A stretch of DNA of 64,000 bases, taken from contig JAFEAQ010000006.1 in assembly GCA_018266295.1 (NCBI GenBank), positions 1 to 64,000 of the forward strand, read 5' to 3'. Within the stretch, counting starts at the first letter, position 1. Every line of letters begins with the position of its first letter. Shown piece after piece: positions 17,197-25,291 of this stretch. The stretch is from Bdellovibrionales bacterium (GTDB taxonomy: Bacteria > Bdellovibrionota > Bdellovibrionia > Bdellovibrionales > Bdellovibrionaceae). The translations under genes were made by a program, and so were the position numbers. The notes under the pieces were generated by a model. It saw only the letters and a list, made by a program, of their open reading frames with translations, was not told the origin of the DNA and did not search any database.

Positions 17197-18888
17197 CTAA
17201 AAGGTTGTCCCTTTCAGCATAAGAAGTTGTTCAACAATCGGACCGAGAGTCAGCGCCGGGAAGAATGTCAAAGCACCGACGATAAAGATGACGGCGATCA
17301 GCAGGAATACAAACAAGAAATTATCCGTTGGGAATGTGCCGCTGGAAGGCGGAGCATACTTCTTCGCGGCCAAATTTCCACAGACTGCTAGGAAAGGTAA
17401 AATAATACCGAAGCGGCCGACAAACATCGCGATAGCCAGCATGACATTGTAATAAACCGTATTCGCATTAAGCCCTGCAAATGCGCTTCCGTTATTGGCA
17501 CCAGCCGAGGTAAAGGCATAGACAATCTCACTAAAGCCGTGGGGTCCTTTATTCGCCAGGCTCGAAAGCCCAACCGGCAATACCATTGAAATTCCCGAAA
17601 AGAATAAGATCACAGCACTCGGCAAAAGAATCGCGAGCGTCACCATCTTCATATCCCAGGCTTCAATTTTTTTACCAAGATACTCTGGCGTACGTCCAAC
17701 CATCAGCCCCGCAAGGAATACGGTCAAAATGATAAATATCAACATGCCATACATTCCGGCACCAACACCGCCAAAGACGACCTCACCAAGCATCATGTTC
17801 AGCATGGCGATACCGCCCGAAATCGGAGACAGACTTGAGTGCATGGCATTGACGGCACCACAAGACGCCGCCGTCGTCACAGATGAGAATAAAATACTGC
17901 TACCCACACCGAAGCGAGTTTCTTTACCCTCCATCATGGCACTTTGATTGAAAACGGGATTATTCACATACTCAGACTGGTAAGAGATTGTCGTTAAAAC
18001 GACAAACATCGTCATCATCGCTGCAAAGATCGCCCAGCCATGTCTTCTAGCACCGACCATTTTTCCGTAAACGAAAGTTAAAGCTGCAGGGATCATAAAT
18101 ATTGATAGCATTTGAATGAAGTTCGTCAGCGGAGTCGGATTTTCAAATGGATGAGCTGAATTCGCATTGAAGAATCCACCCCCATTCGTTCCGATCATTT
18201 TAATAGCTTCTTGAGATGCAACAGGTCCCAGAGCCAGCGTCTGCTTCACTCCATCCAAACCTAAAACATCTAAATAGGCTGAGAAAGTTTGAATAGCCCC
18301 TTGGCTAATCAAAAACAAAGCATAGACAAAAGACATTGGCAGAAGCACATAAACAGTCGAACGGGTTAAATCGACCCAAAAGTTACCGATCGTTTTAGCT
18401 TGCATACGGCTAATGGCACGGGCGAAAGCCAAAAAAATGGCGATCCCCGTTGCGGCACTCACAAAATTATGAACGGCCAGCGCCGCCATCTGAGAGAAAT
18501 AGCTCATTGTGCTTTCACCGCCATAAGATTGCCAGTTCGTATTAGTAATAAAACTGACGGCGGTGTTGAAAGCTAAATGCCAAGAGAGGTTCGGTAGGTT
18601 TTGAGGATTCAATGGCAACGAAGCTTGTGCCATCAAAAGAATCATCACAGAAACAATGCCGGAGATACTAAAGAGCATCACTGCTAAAGCATATTGTTTC
18701 CAGTCCATCTCTTCTCGTTCATCAACGAACGAGCAACGATAAACCAGACGCTCCAGCCAGCCCAACGGTTTTGAAAGAAAATGATGTTGACCCGAAAAGA
18801 CTTTCGCCATCCAGCCACCTAAGAGTGGCGTGAGAATCGTCAGCACCGCTAGAAAAAAACCAAACTGCATTCCATCTTGTAATTTCAT
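17197..18888 (-). CDS. kdpA: K+-transporting ATPase subunit A (K+ channel-like)
   Basis: Membrane subunit that selects and passes K+. 563 residues with about ten hydrophobic segments. The selectivity-filter-like repeats of the superfamily are visible: TNTNWQSYGGESTMSY, GTNGGGFFNANSAHPFENPTPLTN, TAASCGAVNAMH and TSAGANNGSAFAGLNAN. It follows kdpF by ten bases. Start MKLQDGMQFG at 18888 is preceded by AAAGGGTGA, a workable ribosome binding site. Confidence 0.97.
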   Translation of the reverse strand: MKLQDGMQFGFFLAVLTILTPLLGGWMAKVFSGQHHFLSKPLGWLERLVYRCSFVDEREEMDWKQYALAVMLFSISGIVSVMILLMAQASLPLNPQNLPNLSWHLAFNTAVSFITNTNWQSYGGESTMSYFSQMAALAVHNFVSAATGIAIFLAFARAISRMQAKTIGNFWVDLTRSTVYVLLPMSFVYALFLISQGAIQTFSAYLDVLGLDGVKQTLALGPVASQEAIKMIGTNGGGFFNANSAHPFENPTPLTNFIQMLSIFMIPAALTFVYGKMVGARRHGWAIFAAMMTMFVVLTTISYQSEYVNNPVFNQSAMMEGKETRFGVGSSILFSSVTTAASCGAVNAMHSSLSPISGGIAMLNMMLGEVVFGGVGAGMYGMLIFIILTVFLAGLMVGRTPEYLGKKIEAWDMKMVTLAILLPSAVILFFSGISMVLPVGLSSLANKGPHGFSEIVYAFTSAGANNGSAFAGLNANTVYYNVMLAIAMFVGRFGIILPFLAVCGNLAAKKYAPPSSGTFPTDNFLFVFLLIAVIFIVGALTFFPALTLGPIVEQLLMLKGTTF

Positions 18889-18898
18889 AACTCACCCT

Positions 18899-18988
18899 TT
18901 AGAGCTTTTCCGCATTAAAAAGTGCATACACAAGATACACGAATAATCCCACGGAAACGATTCCACCAATAACAAACTCAAAGCCCAT
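18899..18988 (-). CDS. kdpF: K+-transporting ATPase small subunit F
   Basis: 29-residue single-helix peptide that stabilises the KdpABC complex: MGFEFVIGGIVSVGLFVYL followed by VYALFNAEKL. The closing ..Y.L..PE.. type ending of KdpF is present as YALFNAEKL. It sits directly upstream of kdpA, where KdpF always lies, and has AAGAGGGC before the ATG. Confidence 0.88.
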   Translation of the reverse strand: MGFEFVIGGIVSVGLFVYLVYALFNAEKL

Positions 18989-19024
18989 AAAGCCCTCTTT
19001 CTTGTGCGCTCATATATACGCTTG

Positions 19025-19099
19025 ATAATAGACAGACCCAAGTAAGGATGGCGTAAATAGAAAGCCGACCAGTATAAAGAAAGTATAAAGATCTTTATA
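19025..19099 (-). promoter_or_regulatory. kdp promoter with KdpE-type operator
   Basis: On the minus strand TTTATAC occurs twice 11 bp apart (TTTATACTTTCTTTATAC, 19072-19089), and a third copy in opposite orientation makes the dyad TATAAAGATCTTTATA at 19084-19099. From memory, the E. coli kdp operator is a near-identical TTTATACTTTTTTTACAC. A TATTAT box at 19025-19030 with a poor -35 would put the operator at about -54 to -72, which is where KdpE binds in E. coli. kdpF starts 84 bases downstream of the operator. Confidence 0.7.
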
Positions 19100-19227
19100 A
19101 AAATGCCCGTCTCCTTAGCATCTCAAGACGAGACCTTTTTTTCGTGTGAAATTTTAGCGTTTTTTTGATTTGTGAATGCCGAGCACCCGACTCAGACTGC
19201 GAGCACATCTCATCCTGAGGAGGAAAA

Positions 19228-20322
19228 ATGAAATTATTAATTTTTACCCTGGCTGTTCTATTCACCTTTAAAGCTCAAGCGCAAACAGAGGCTCTCGAGA
19301 AACCCCTCGAATTCTCTGGCTACTTTGATATGTACTACCAGACCGATGCGAACCAACAGCTTCGCACCCCCGGAAGAATCTTTGATGCCCGAAATAATGT
19401 GGCTCAAGTCAATCTCGCGGAGTTGTCTTTTAAAAAGACAAAAGGCCAAGTGCAATTCCGTGGTGACCTCGCTTTTGGCGAAATGGTTGATACTCTGGTT
19501 GGCGTAGATCCGACAGCAGCAGTTAGTACCGCAAACGCAGATCCATCCAAAAACATCACCCAGGCAATCTTGACTTACACCCCTTCCGCGGTGAACGGAT
19601 TCACACTCACTGCCGGTAAGTTCTATTCTTATCTTGGCTTTGAGGTGACCCATGCGAAAGACAATTGGAATTACTCCCGCAGTTATACTTATAACTATGG
19701 CATTCCTTTCTGGCATGAAGGCGTGAGCATCGGATATGCCTTTATCCCCGGAAAACTCACAGGAACAGTTTATGTTTTAAACGCTTGGGATGGTCGTATT
19801 GCCAATGAACAAAACAAATCCGCGACTCTCGGAGCCAGTATCAATTGGACTCCTGTCGAGGGCGCCAGCTTGATTTATAACTACATTGGCGGCGCTGAAG
19901 GTACCGACTCTGGCTCCGTAAAAATCGTGCATGAACTCAATGGCAGCTATGCATTTAACAGTCTTTTGAGTCTAGCTTTTGACATGATTAGCGGACAACA
20001 AACTCATGTGACAGCAACAACAGACGCGAAATGGAGTGCTTATACAATCTACGCTAAGATGAGCTTCACACCCTGGTACACTTTAAGTCCCCGCTATGAA
20101 GTCTTCGACGACACCGACGGATTTGCTCTGGGGCAGGGAATTGTGCAGAAAATCACTTCTGTCACACTCAGCAACAACTTTATTTTGGCAGACGGCTTAG
20201 AAGCCCGCTTTGAAGTCCGCAACGACAAATCGAACGTTGCAAGCACGTACTTTAAAAATAAAGACGGTCAAAATTCCGACGGCGACATGACAACGGCAGT
20301 TGCCCTTCTCTATGGTTTTTAG
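19228..20322 (+). CDS. Outer-membrane porin-like beta-barrel (OmpL-like, BBP2 type)
   Basis: A 364-residue outer-membrane barrel. Signal peptide MKLLIFTLAVLFTFKAQAQ; then the family opening LEFSGYFDMYYQTD and long alternating strands typical of the putative beta-barrel porin-2 family (AELSFKKTKGQVQFRGDLAFG, LTAGKFYSYLGFEVTHAKDNWNYSRSY, PFWHEGVSIGYAFIPGKLTGTVYVLN). It ends with a strand closing in a C-terminal Phe (AVALLYGF). GAGGAGG precedes the ATG. It diverges from kdpF across 239 bases that also hold the KdpE operator, so it may admit K+ or be co-regulated; that is inference. Confidence 0.8.
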   Translation: MKLLIFTLAVLFTFKAQAQTEALEKPLEFSGYFDMYYQTDANQQLRTPGRIFDARNNVAQVNLAELSFKKTKGQVQFRGDLAFGEMVDTLVGVDPTAAVSTANADPSKNITQAILTYTPSAVNGFTLTAGKFYSYLGFEVTHAKDNWNYSRSYTYNYGIPFWHEGVSIGYAFIPGKLTGTVYVLNAWDGRIANEQNKSATLGASINWTPVEGASLIYNYIGGAEGTDSGSVKIVHELNGSYAFNSLLSLAFDMISGQQTHVTATTDAKWSAYTIYAKMSFTPWYTLSPRYEVFDDTDGFALGQGIVQKITSVTLSNNFILADGLEARFEVRNDKSNVASTYFKNKDGQNSDGDMTTAVALLYGF

Positions 20323-20331
20323 CCACAGTTT

Positions 20332-20601
20332 TTAGTCATGGCGAAGAATAATGTGATATCCAAACTTGGTTCTGACAGGCTTTGCGCTATGCTGCCCCGG
20401 CTTTAAGGCAAACGCGGCGTCTTCGAAATCCTCATCCGCGCGGCCGGGCTTGAGATCGCCGAGGTCGCCGCCACTTTCTGCAGAAGGACACTTCGAAAAA
20501 CGCCGCGCGAGTTCGTCAAAAGGACGCCCCTTCGCCAGCAACTTCAAAACATCTTCTGCTTCATATTGGTGGGTCACAAGAATATGTGAGAATTTCGCCA
20601 T
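20332..20601 (-). CDS. Parvulin-type peptidyl-prolyl cis-trans isomerase, single domain
   Basis: An 89-residue stand-alone parvulin that isomerises prolyl bonds. It shows the domain from end to end: FSHILV (first strand, His), FDELARRFSKCPSAESGGDLGDLKPGR (the conserved S-x-GGDLG loop) and FGYHIILRHD (last strand with His). Length and content match PpiC. No signal peptide, so it acts in the cytoplasm. It overlaps no neighbour and ends ten bases from the porin stop (convergent). Confidence 0.9.
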   Translation of the reverse strand: MAKFSHILVTHQYEAEDVLKLLAKGRPFDELARRFSKCPSAESGGDLGDLKPGRADEDFEDAAFALKPGQHSAKPVRTKFGYHIILRHD

Positions 20602-20618
20602 AGAGAATAAATACCGAA

Positions 20619-20912
20619 CTAACGCTGCAATGTCACGGTGCCGTTTAATTTATAGCCGCCACTACTGGTGGCCTTGAGCTGGGCTGTCGGCTGTCCCACG
20701 CGAAGAACGCCTTTATAACCACCGCCGCCGCTCAATGTTTCTTTTGCAGCCACAGAACTGAGTTGGATAAAGTTCTTAGAGTTTTTAGCCGCTGCCGGTG
20801 TCGAAGGCGATATTAGAGTTTCAACCTGCGGAACGGAGTCCGAGCAGGCTGTCACCCCCGCTAAAACCAGTATCATTATGAGACACTTTGCCAATCCTTT
20901 GAAACTCATCAT
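20619..20912 (-). CDS. Small lipoprotein, unknown function
   Basis: 97 residues: signal peptide MSFKGLAKCLIMILVLAGVTAC with lipobox GVTAC, then a short mature part with SSGGYKLNGTVTLQR at the end and a Gly-rich stretch (SGGGGYKGVLRVGQP). The two GGYK elements may be strand repeats. It lies 17 bases upstream of the parvulin gene on the same strand and is probably cotranscribed with it. Either of the two leading methionines may be the start. Confidence 0.65.
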   Translation of the reverse strand: MMSFKGLAKCLIMILVLAGVTACSDSVPQVETLISPSTPAAAKNSKNFIQLSSVAAKETLSGGGGYKGVLRVGQPTAQLKATSSGGYKLNGTVTLQR

Positions 20913-21005
20913 AATGACTTATCGGCATCCCTCGGGCCGCTCTTAAACGTCCCTAATCCAATAAGAATGATTGGAACGCGGTTTATTCTTTGATAGCCTT
21001 CCCCT

Positions 21006-22394
21006 ATGAAGATCGAACAGCTTTTCCAGGCACAAAAGAAGCACTCTCTGTATTGGCGAACCGCCCCCCTCAATGAACGTAAAGAGAGCCTCCGCAAACT
21101 GGGACTCTACATTGAGTCTCATCAACGTGAAATTTGCGAGGCCATGTATGCTGATTTCGGTAAACCGGAATTAGAAGTTCTAATGACCGAGATCTATCCG
21201 GCCCTGCAAGAGATCCGTTACGCGCTAAAAAAACTCAATAAGTGGACAAAGCCTCAAAAAGTACCGGCAACGATGCTACTAGCCGGCACGAAAAACTATC
21301 TTTACTCGGAACCAAAAGGCGTCGTGCTGGTCATCGCTCCTTGGAATTATCCTTTTAACCTCGCCATCATTCCCCTCGTCGCGGCCTTGGCTGCCGGAAA
21401 CTGCGTGATTCTTAAACCTTCTGAGATGACTCCGAAAACCAGCGAGTTTATGGAGAAAATGCTCAATGAACTTTTCCCGGCCAATCAAGTCCTCACGGTT
21501 CTTGGCGGGAAAGAGGTTTCAACCGAACTCCTTGCTTTGCCTTTTGATCATATCTTCTTCACCGGCAGCACCCAGGTTGGAAAAGTCGTCATGAACGCCG
21601 CCAGCAAACATCTTAGTGACGTCACTCTTGAATTGGGTGGCAAATCGCCGACGATTGTCGATAACACCGCGGATCTCGAAGCCGCCGCACAAAAAATCGC
21701 GTGGGGAAAGTTCGTAAACGCCGGCCAGACCTGTGTTGCGCCCGATTACTTGATGATTCAATCTGAAATCTATCCCATGTTTATTGAAAAGCTAAAAAAA
21801 CATATCGAGATTCTGTATCGCTCGCCAGAAAAGGATCTTGCGCGTGTGATTTCAAGTCATCACTTGCAAAGACTGAGTCAAATGTTTAACGAAGCTCTCG
21901 AAAAAGGCGGTAAACTCGTCACCGGCGGTCAGTTTGATTATCAAAAAAATATGCTGTCGCCGACCGTCGTTGAAACATCGCTGCCTTCGATTCAAATCAT
22001 GAACGAAGAGATCTTTGGCCCGCTTTTGCCGGTTTTAAAATTTACCACGTTGAACGAAGTGATTCAGTTTGTGAATGATCGGCCGAAGCCTTTGGCATTT
22101 TATATGTTTTCGAAGTCGTCTGAAAATATTGATCTCGTTTTAAAATCCACGACGGCCGGTGGTGTCTGCATTAACGACGTGCTTTTGCATTTCGCCAATC
22201 ATCACCTGCCTTTTGGCGGTATCGGCGACAGTGGGCTTGGCAATTATCATGGCGAGTTTGGCTTTAAGACGTTCTCGCACACCAAGGCCGTCTTAAAGCA
22301 GTCTTGGCTGGGTAAGGTCACAGCGGTGGTTTATCCGCCGTATATGCCATGGAAAGTAAAAATCGCGAAGTTTCTTATTCGCTGGGGAATTTAG
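21006..22394 (+). CDS. Aldehyde dehydrogenase, ALDH3-like
   Basis: Oxidises aldehydes to acids with NAD(P)+. 462 residues, the short length of the ALDH3 group. Visible: cofactor-site PWNYPFNLAIIPLVAALAAGN at about 114-134, FFTGSTQVGKVVM, the catalytic Glu in LELGGKSPTIV, catalytic Cys243 in NAGQTCVAPDY, and EEIFGPLLPVL. The C-terminal part has a hydrophobic stretch (WLGKVTAVVYPPYMPWKVKIAKFLI) like membrane-associated fatty-aldehyde dehydrogenases. It stands alone, convergent with slyX seven bases away. Confidence 0.93.
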   Translation: MKIEQLFQAQKKHSLYWRTAPLNERKESLRKLGLYIESHQREICEAMYADFGKPELEVLMTEIYPALQEIRYALKKLNKWTKPQKVPATMLLAGTKNYLYSEPKGVVLVIAPWNYPFNLAIIPLVAALAAGNCVILKPSEMTPKTSEFMEKMLNELFPANQVLTVLGGKEVSTELLALPFDHIFFTGSTQVGKVVMNAASKHLSDVTLELGGKSPTIVDNTADLEAAAQKIAWGKFVNAGQTCVAPDYLMIQSEIYPMFIEKLKKHIEILYRSPEKDLARVISSHHLQRLSQMFNEALEKGGKLVTGGQFDYQKNMLSPTVVETSLPSIQIMNEEIFGPLLPVLKFTTLNEVIQFVNDRPKPLAFYMFSKSSENIDLVLKSTTAGGVCINDVLLHFANHHLPFGGIGDSGLGNYHGEFGFKTFSHTKAVLKQSWLGKVTAVVYPPYMPWKVKIAKFLIRWGI

Positions 22395-22400
22395 AGCCTA

Positions 22401-22601
22401 TTAGTAGTGTGGCGGCTTTTCACCGGCAGGACCAATCTCGCCGGCCCCCGTGTTTTGTAAGCGCTTACCGAGAGCTTTGAGCAAAGAATCCAACTGATCC
22501 AATTGCTTTTGCTGCTCAAAGAGAGCCTTATTGAGTTGCTCAATCTGGTTCTCTTGATGAGTGATCTTCATTTCTAAATCAATCAGACGTTCTTCTGACA
22601 C
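22401..22601 (-). CDS. slyX: SlyX-family coiled-coil protein
   Basis: 66 residues from a GTG at 22601. It is almost entirely coiled coil (EERLIDLEMKITHQENQIEQLN, then a Gln/Leu-rich heptad stretch) and ends in the SlyX hallmark PPHY. The start is set by GGGGAG six bases before the GTG; an in-frame TTG seven codons earlier is less likely. It lies 24 bases downstream of the antiporter gene on the same strand. The molecular role of SlyX is not established. Confidence 0.88.
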   Translation of the reverse strand: MSEERLIDLEMKITHQENQIEQLNKALFEQQKQLDQLDSLLKALGKRLQNTGAGEIGPAGEKPPHY

Positions 22602-22625
22602 TTTTAACTCCCCAGCAAGCAAATC

Positions 22626-24875
22626 CTAAATAAGTCCTCGGATCAGCTTACGATCCCCTACGATCCATAGCAGATCTCCGGGTTGCAGAGTCAGCGCCGA
22701 ATCTGGATTGAGAATGCGTTTGCCTGCGCGCTCAACTCCGACCACGATGCCCTTGGTGGCTTCCCGCAGGCCGGAGTTACGGATGGTTTTACCAATGAAC
22801 TCGGAGCGATCTGAAACCACGTATTGTTCCAAAGTGTAATCGCGGCTGACCGCTGTGACATCTTCGGAAGCTCGTTCTGAATCCAAGAACTTTTTAAATT
22901 TTAAGAGCTGTTCATCCGTTCCGATCACGAAAATATGATCGTGCGGCATCAGCATCTCGTTCCTGCCTGGCGCGGTGATACGACGATTCCCGCGGCGGAT
23001 CAAGGCAATTGTCACTCCGTACTTCTCGCGGATGGAAAGTTCTTCAAGGTGCAGCCCCACGTAGTTCGCCTCTTGCGGAACAATAAACTCCACCAAGTGG
23101 GCATCCCAAGGTGCCAGTGGTGGCATCTCGTAGGTTTTCACTTTTTGCTTTTGAGCCTCTTTCTCTTCTTGGCCTTTGCGGTGAAGATTACTGAGGAAGC
23201 GACCTTCGATCGCGCCGTAGAGTCTTTCAAGACGATTGTACATCAACAAAACAAACACCGAGAGCGCCAGCAGAATCACCACCATCGCAAACACTTCCGG
23301 AATGAACTGCGTGATCAACGCTGACAACAAAATCAAGCCCCACACAATCCGGAAGAGCGAAAGAAACAGGATCGACGAGCGCGCCGCACGGTTCTTCCAA
23401 ATCACCGAGAACGAATATCCTTCCACGCGGCTGAAAACGAGGGCCCAGAAAAACGGAGCCGACAAAAGCAGAGTCACACCGATGCAAATCAACACCGTCG
23501 TCAAAGTATTGCCAGCGCGATCACGCATCCACGGCAGAACCCCTTGGGACATCGCCAGGAAGATCGCAATAATAATGACGGTATTTAAAAGCATCTTGAT
23601 GCTGAAATTCTTCAAATACTCCCGGCGAGTTTTCAGGGTCCCGCCGTTTGAAGGCAGCAGGCTGTAGGTATCTAAAGCTTTACGCACATGCATCGGCAAA
23701 AGCCTTTCAACCCACGAGTAAATTCCATCCGCACCGCGAACCATGTAAGGAGTCGTAAACGTCGAAACCACCGATAACGCCACCGCCAGCGGATAGAGAA
23801 CCTCATTGGTCACTTTCAGAGTCACACCCAGACCGGCAATGATGTACGAGAACTCGCCGATCTGCGCGAGGCTTAAGCCTGATTGCAAAGCCGTCTTTAA
23901 GTTTTGACCTGAGATCAATGCCCCGAAGGTCACGCTAAAGACTTTACCGAGAATCAAAACAACTGTCAGTAAAAGCACAATCGCCCACTGATCCACTAGA
24001 ACACGTGGATCGATCAGCATCCCGACCGAGACAAAGAAAATCGCAGAGAAAAGATCTTTAACCGAAGTTACAACATGCTCAATGCGCTCGCCCTCGCTAG
24101 TTTCCGCCAGCAGTGAACCCATTACGAAAGCACCCAGCGCCGGAGAAAAGCCGGCCTTGTTTGCCAGCACCACCATCAAAAAGCACAGGCCCAGGGAAAT
24201 AATCAAAACCGCTTCAGGATTTAGCAAAAGACGAATGCGTTTTACCAGATTCGGCAAAACAAACACGCCGACCATGAACCACAGGCAGAGGAAGAAAATC
24301 AAACGCGACACTTGCTCAAGCAATTGCACGCCTTGAAACTCACGGCTAATCGCCAACGTAGACAAAAGCACCATCAGGATAACGGCTGCGAGATCTTCGA
24401 AAATCAGAATGCCGACAACAAGGCTCACAAATCTGCGCCCTTTCAGGCCGAGCTCATCAAATGTTTTCACCAGGATCGTCGTCGAAGAAATCGAAATCAC
24501 AGCACCGAGGAAAAGACTGTTCATCCAATCCCAGCCAAGGGCTTCTCCGGCCAAAAAGCCGAGGAGTACCATCACCGAGACTTGAAAGGCCGCAGTGATC
24601 CCCGCCGAAGCGCCAACGCTCATGAGTTTTCTAAAACTGAATTCAAGCCCGATAGCAAACAACAAGAAGATAACGCCAATCTCGGCCCAAACATTAATCC
24701 CGCTCACGTCACCGACAGATGGAAACCAAGACTGATGAGGCCCCACCAACATCCCGGCAACGAGATATCCCAGTACCACTGGTTGTTTGAGTTTTTTGAA
24801 GATGAGACTCACAACGGCCGCGACGACCAGAATAAGCGCAAGGTCTTGAATAATCTGAGGAAGATGAGAAGTCAT
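22626..24875 (-). CDS. CPA2-family cation/proton antiporter with two RCK-C domains
   Basis: Exchanges K+ or Na+ for protons. 749 residues. The first 385 or so form the membrane exchanger (about 12-13 helices) with family marks PVVLGYLVAGMLVGP, GVIFLLFAIGLEF and LGAFVMGSLLAET. After further membrane helices (about 430-565) come two RCK-C/TrkA-C regulatory domains: ANYVGLHLEELSIREKYGVTIALIRRG and SEFIGKTIRNSGLREATKGIVVGVERAG, each followed by a PGD/PHD-type turn. A nucleotide-binding TrkA-N domain is absent, unlike KefB/C. Given the nearby kdp pump it may be the K+ export side, which is inference. Confidence 0.9.
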   Translation of the reverse strand: MTSHLPQIIQDLALILVVAAVVSLIFKKLKQPVVLGYLVAGMLVGPHQSWFPSVGDVSGINVWAEIGVIFLLFAIGLEFSFRKLMSVGASAGITAAFQVSVMVLLGFLAGEALGWDWMNSLFLGAVISISSTTILVKTFDELGLKGRRFVSLVVGILIFEDLAAVILMVLLSTLAISREFQGVQLLEQVSRLIFFLCLWFMVGVFVLPNLVKRIRLLLNPEAVLIISLGLCFLMVVLANKAGFSPALGAFVMGSLLAETSEGERIEHVVTSVKDLFSAIFFVSVGMLIDPRVLVDQWAIVLLLTVVLILGKVFSVTFGALISGQNLKTALQSGLSLAQIGEFSYIIAGLGVTLKVTNEVLYPLAVALSVVSTFTTPYMVRGADGIYSWVERLLPMHVRKALDTYSLLPSNGGTLKTRREYLKNFSIKMLLNTVIIIAIFLAMSQGVLPWMRDRAGNTLTTVLICIGVTLLLSAPFFWALVFSRVEGYSFSVIWKNRAARSSILFLSLFRIVWGLILLSALITQFIPEVFAMVVILLALSVFVLLMYNRLERLYGAIEGRFLSNLHRKGQEEKEAQKQKVKTYEMPPLAPWDAHLVEFIVPQEANYVGLHLEELSIREKYGVTIALIRRGNRRITAPGRNEMLMPHDHIFVIGTDEQLLKFKKFLDSERASEDVTAVSRDYTLEQYVVSDRSEFIGKTIRNSGLREATKGIVVGVERAGKRILNPDSALTLQPGDLLWIVGDRKLIRGLI

Positions 24876-25030
24876 ATTTCTTCATTCTGCGGCCCACGAC
24901 GAAACTTGAAAAGCCATAAGAGTAAAAAAACACAAAACGACCGGGAATTACATCGAGTTTGCTTAAATATTAAACAGAATTTCTTCGGAATACGAAGAGA
25001 GTCATTACTCGAGGCGAGGGATTGGCGATT

Positions 25031-25243
25031 GGCCCTTTTTCTTTTTTTGTGATTGGAACAAATTTGAAGGCGGAGCGGAGCTTCTGCGAAGGACTGAGGG
25101 GGGCCTCGGCGGCGCATGGATGCGCGAATCCGCCCAAAGGGCGGACGCCGCGGAGCCTGGAGGGCGTGCCCCCGAAGTTCTTCGCAGAAGCTCCGCTCCG
25201 CCTTCAAATCCCCGTTTCAAGCAGAGAAAAAAGAAAAAGGGCC
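25031..25243. repeat. 213-bp inverted repeat (cruciform-forming element)
   Basis: Two perfect arm segments face each other: a 29-bp core TTTGAAGGCGGAGCGGAGCT... at 25063-25091, mirrored at 25180-25208, and a 17-bp outer arm GGCCCTTTTTCTTTTTT at 25031-25047, mirrored at 25227-25243. The interior also folds (GCGCATGGATGCGC near 25112-25125 and CCGCCCAAAGGGCGG near 25130-25144). It lies between the 3' end of the S8 protease gene and the promoter side of the antiporter gene. No transposase is inside. Both strands give small GC-rich ORFs that are by-products of the symmetry. Confidence 0.85.
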
Positions 25244-25291
25244 GACCACCGGTCGACCCCTTCCCCATTTCCCCCTAGAGAAAATTCTTAA

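Noticed and set aside
18989-19227. c-di-AMP (ydaO-type) riboswitch upstream of kdp
   Set aside because: No match to the conserved ydaO core; the KdpE-type operator explains the region better.
24312-25052. 246-residue ORF on the plus strand
   Set aside because: Antisense to the CPA2 antiporter gene, His/Arg/Asn-rich with no domain signs; a shadow of the GC-skewed codons of the real gene.
25022-25291. Small GC-rich ORFs on both strands over the inverted repeat
   Set aside because: Similar peptides arise on both strands because the DNA is symmetrical; no ribosome binding site.
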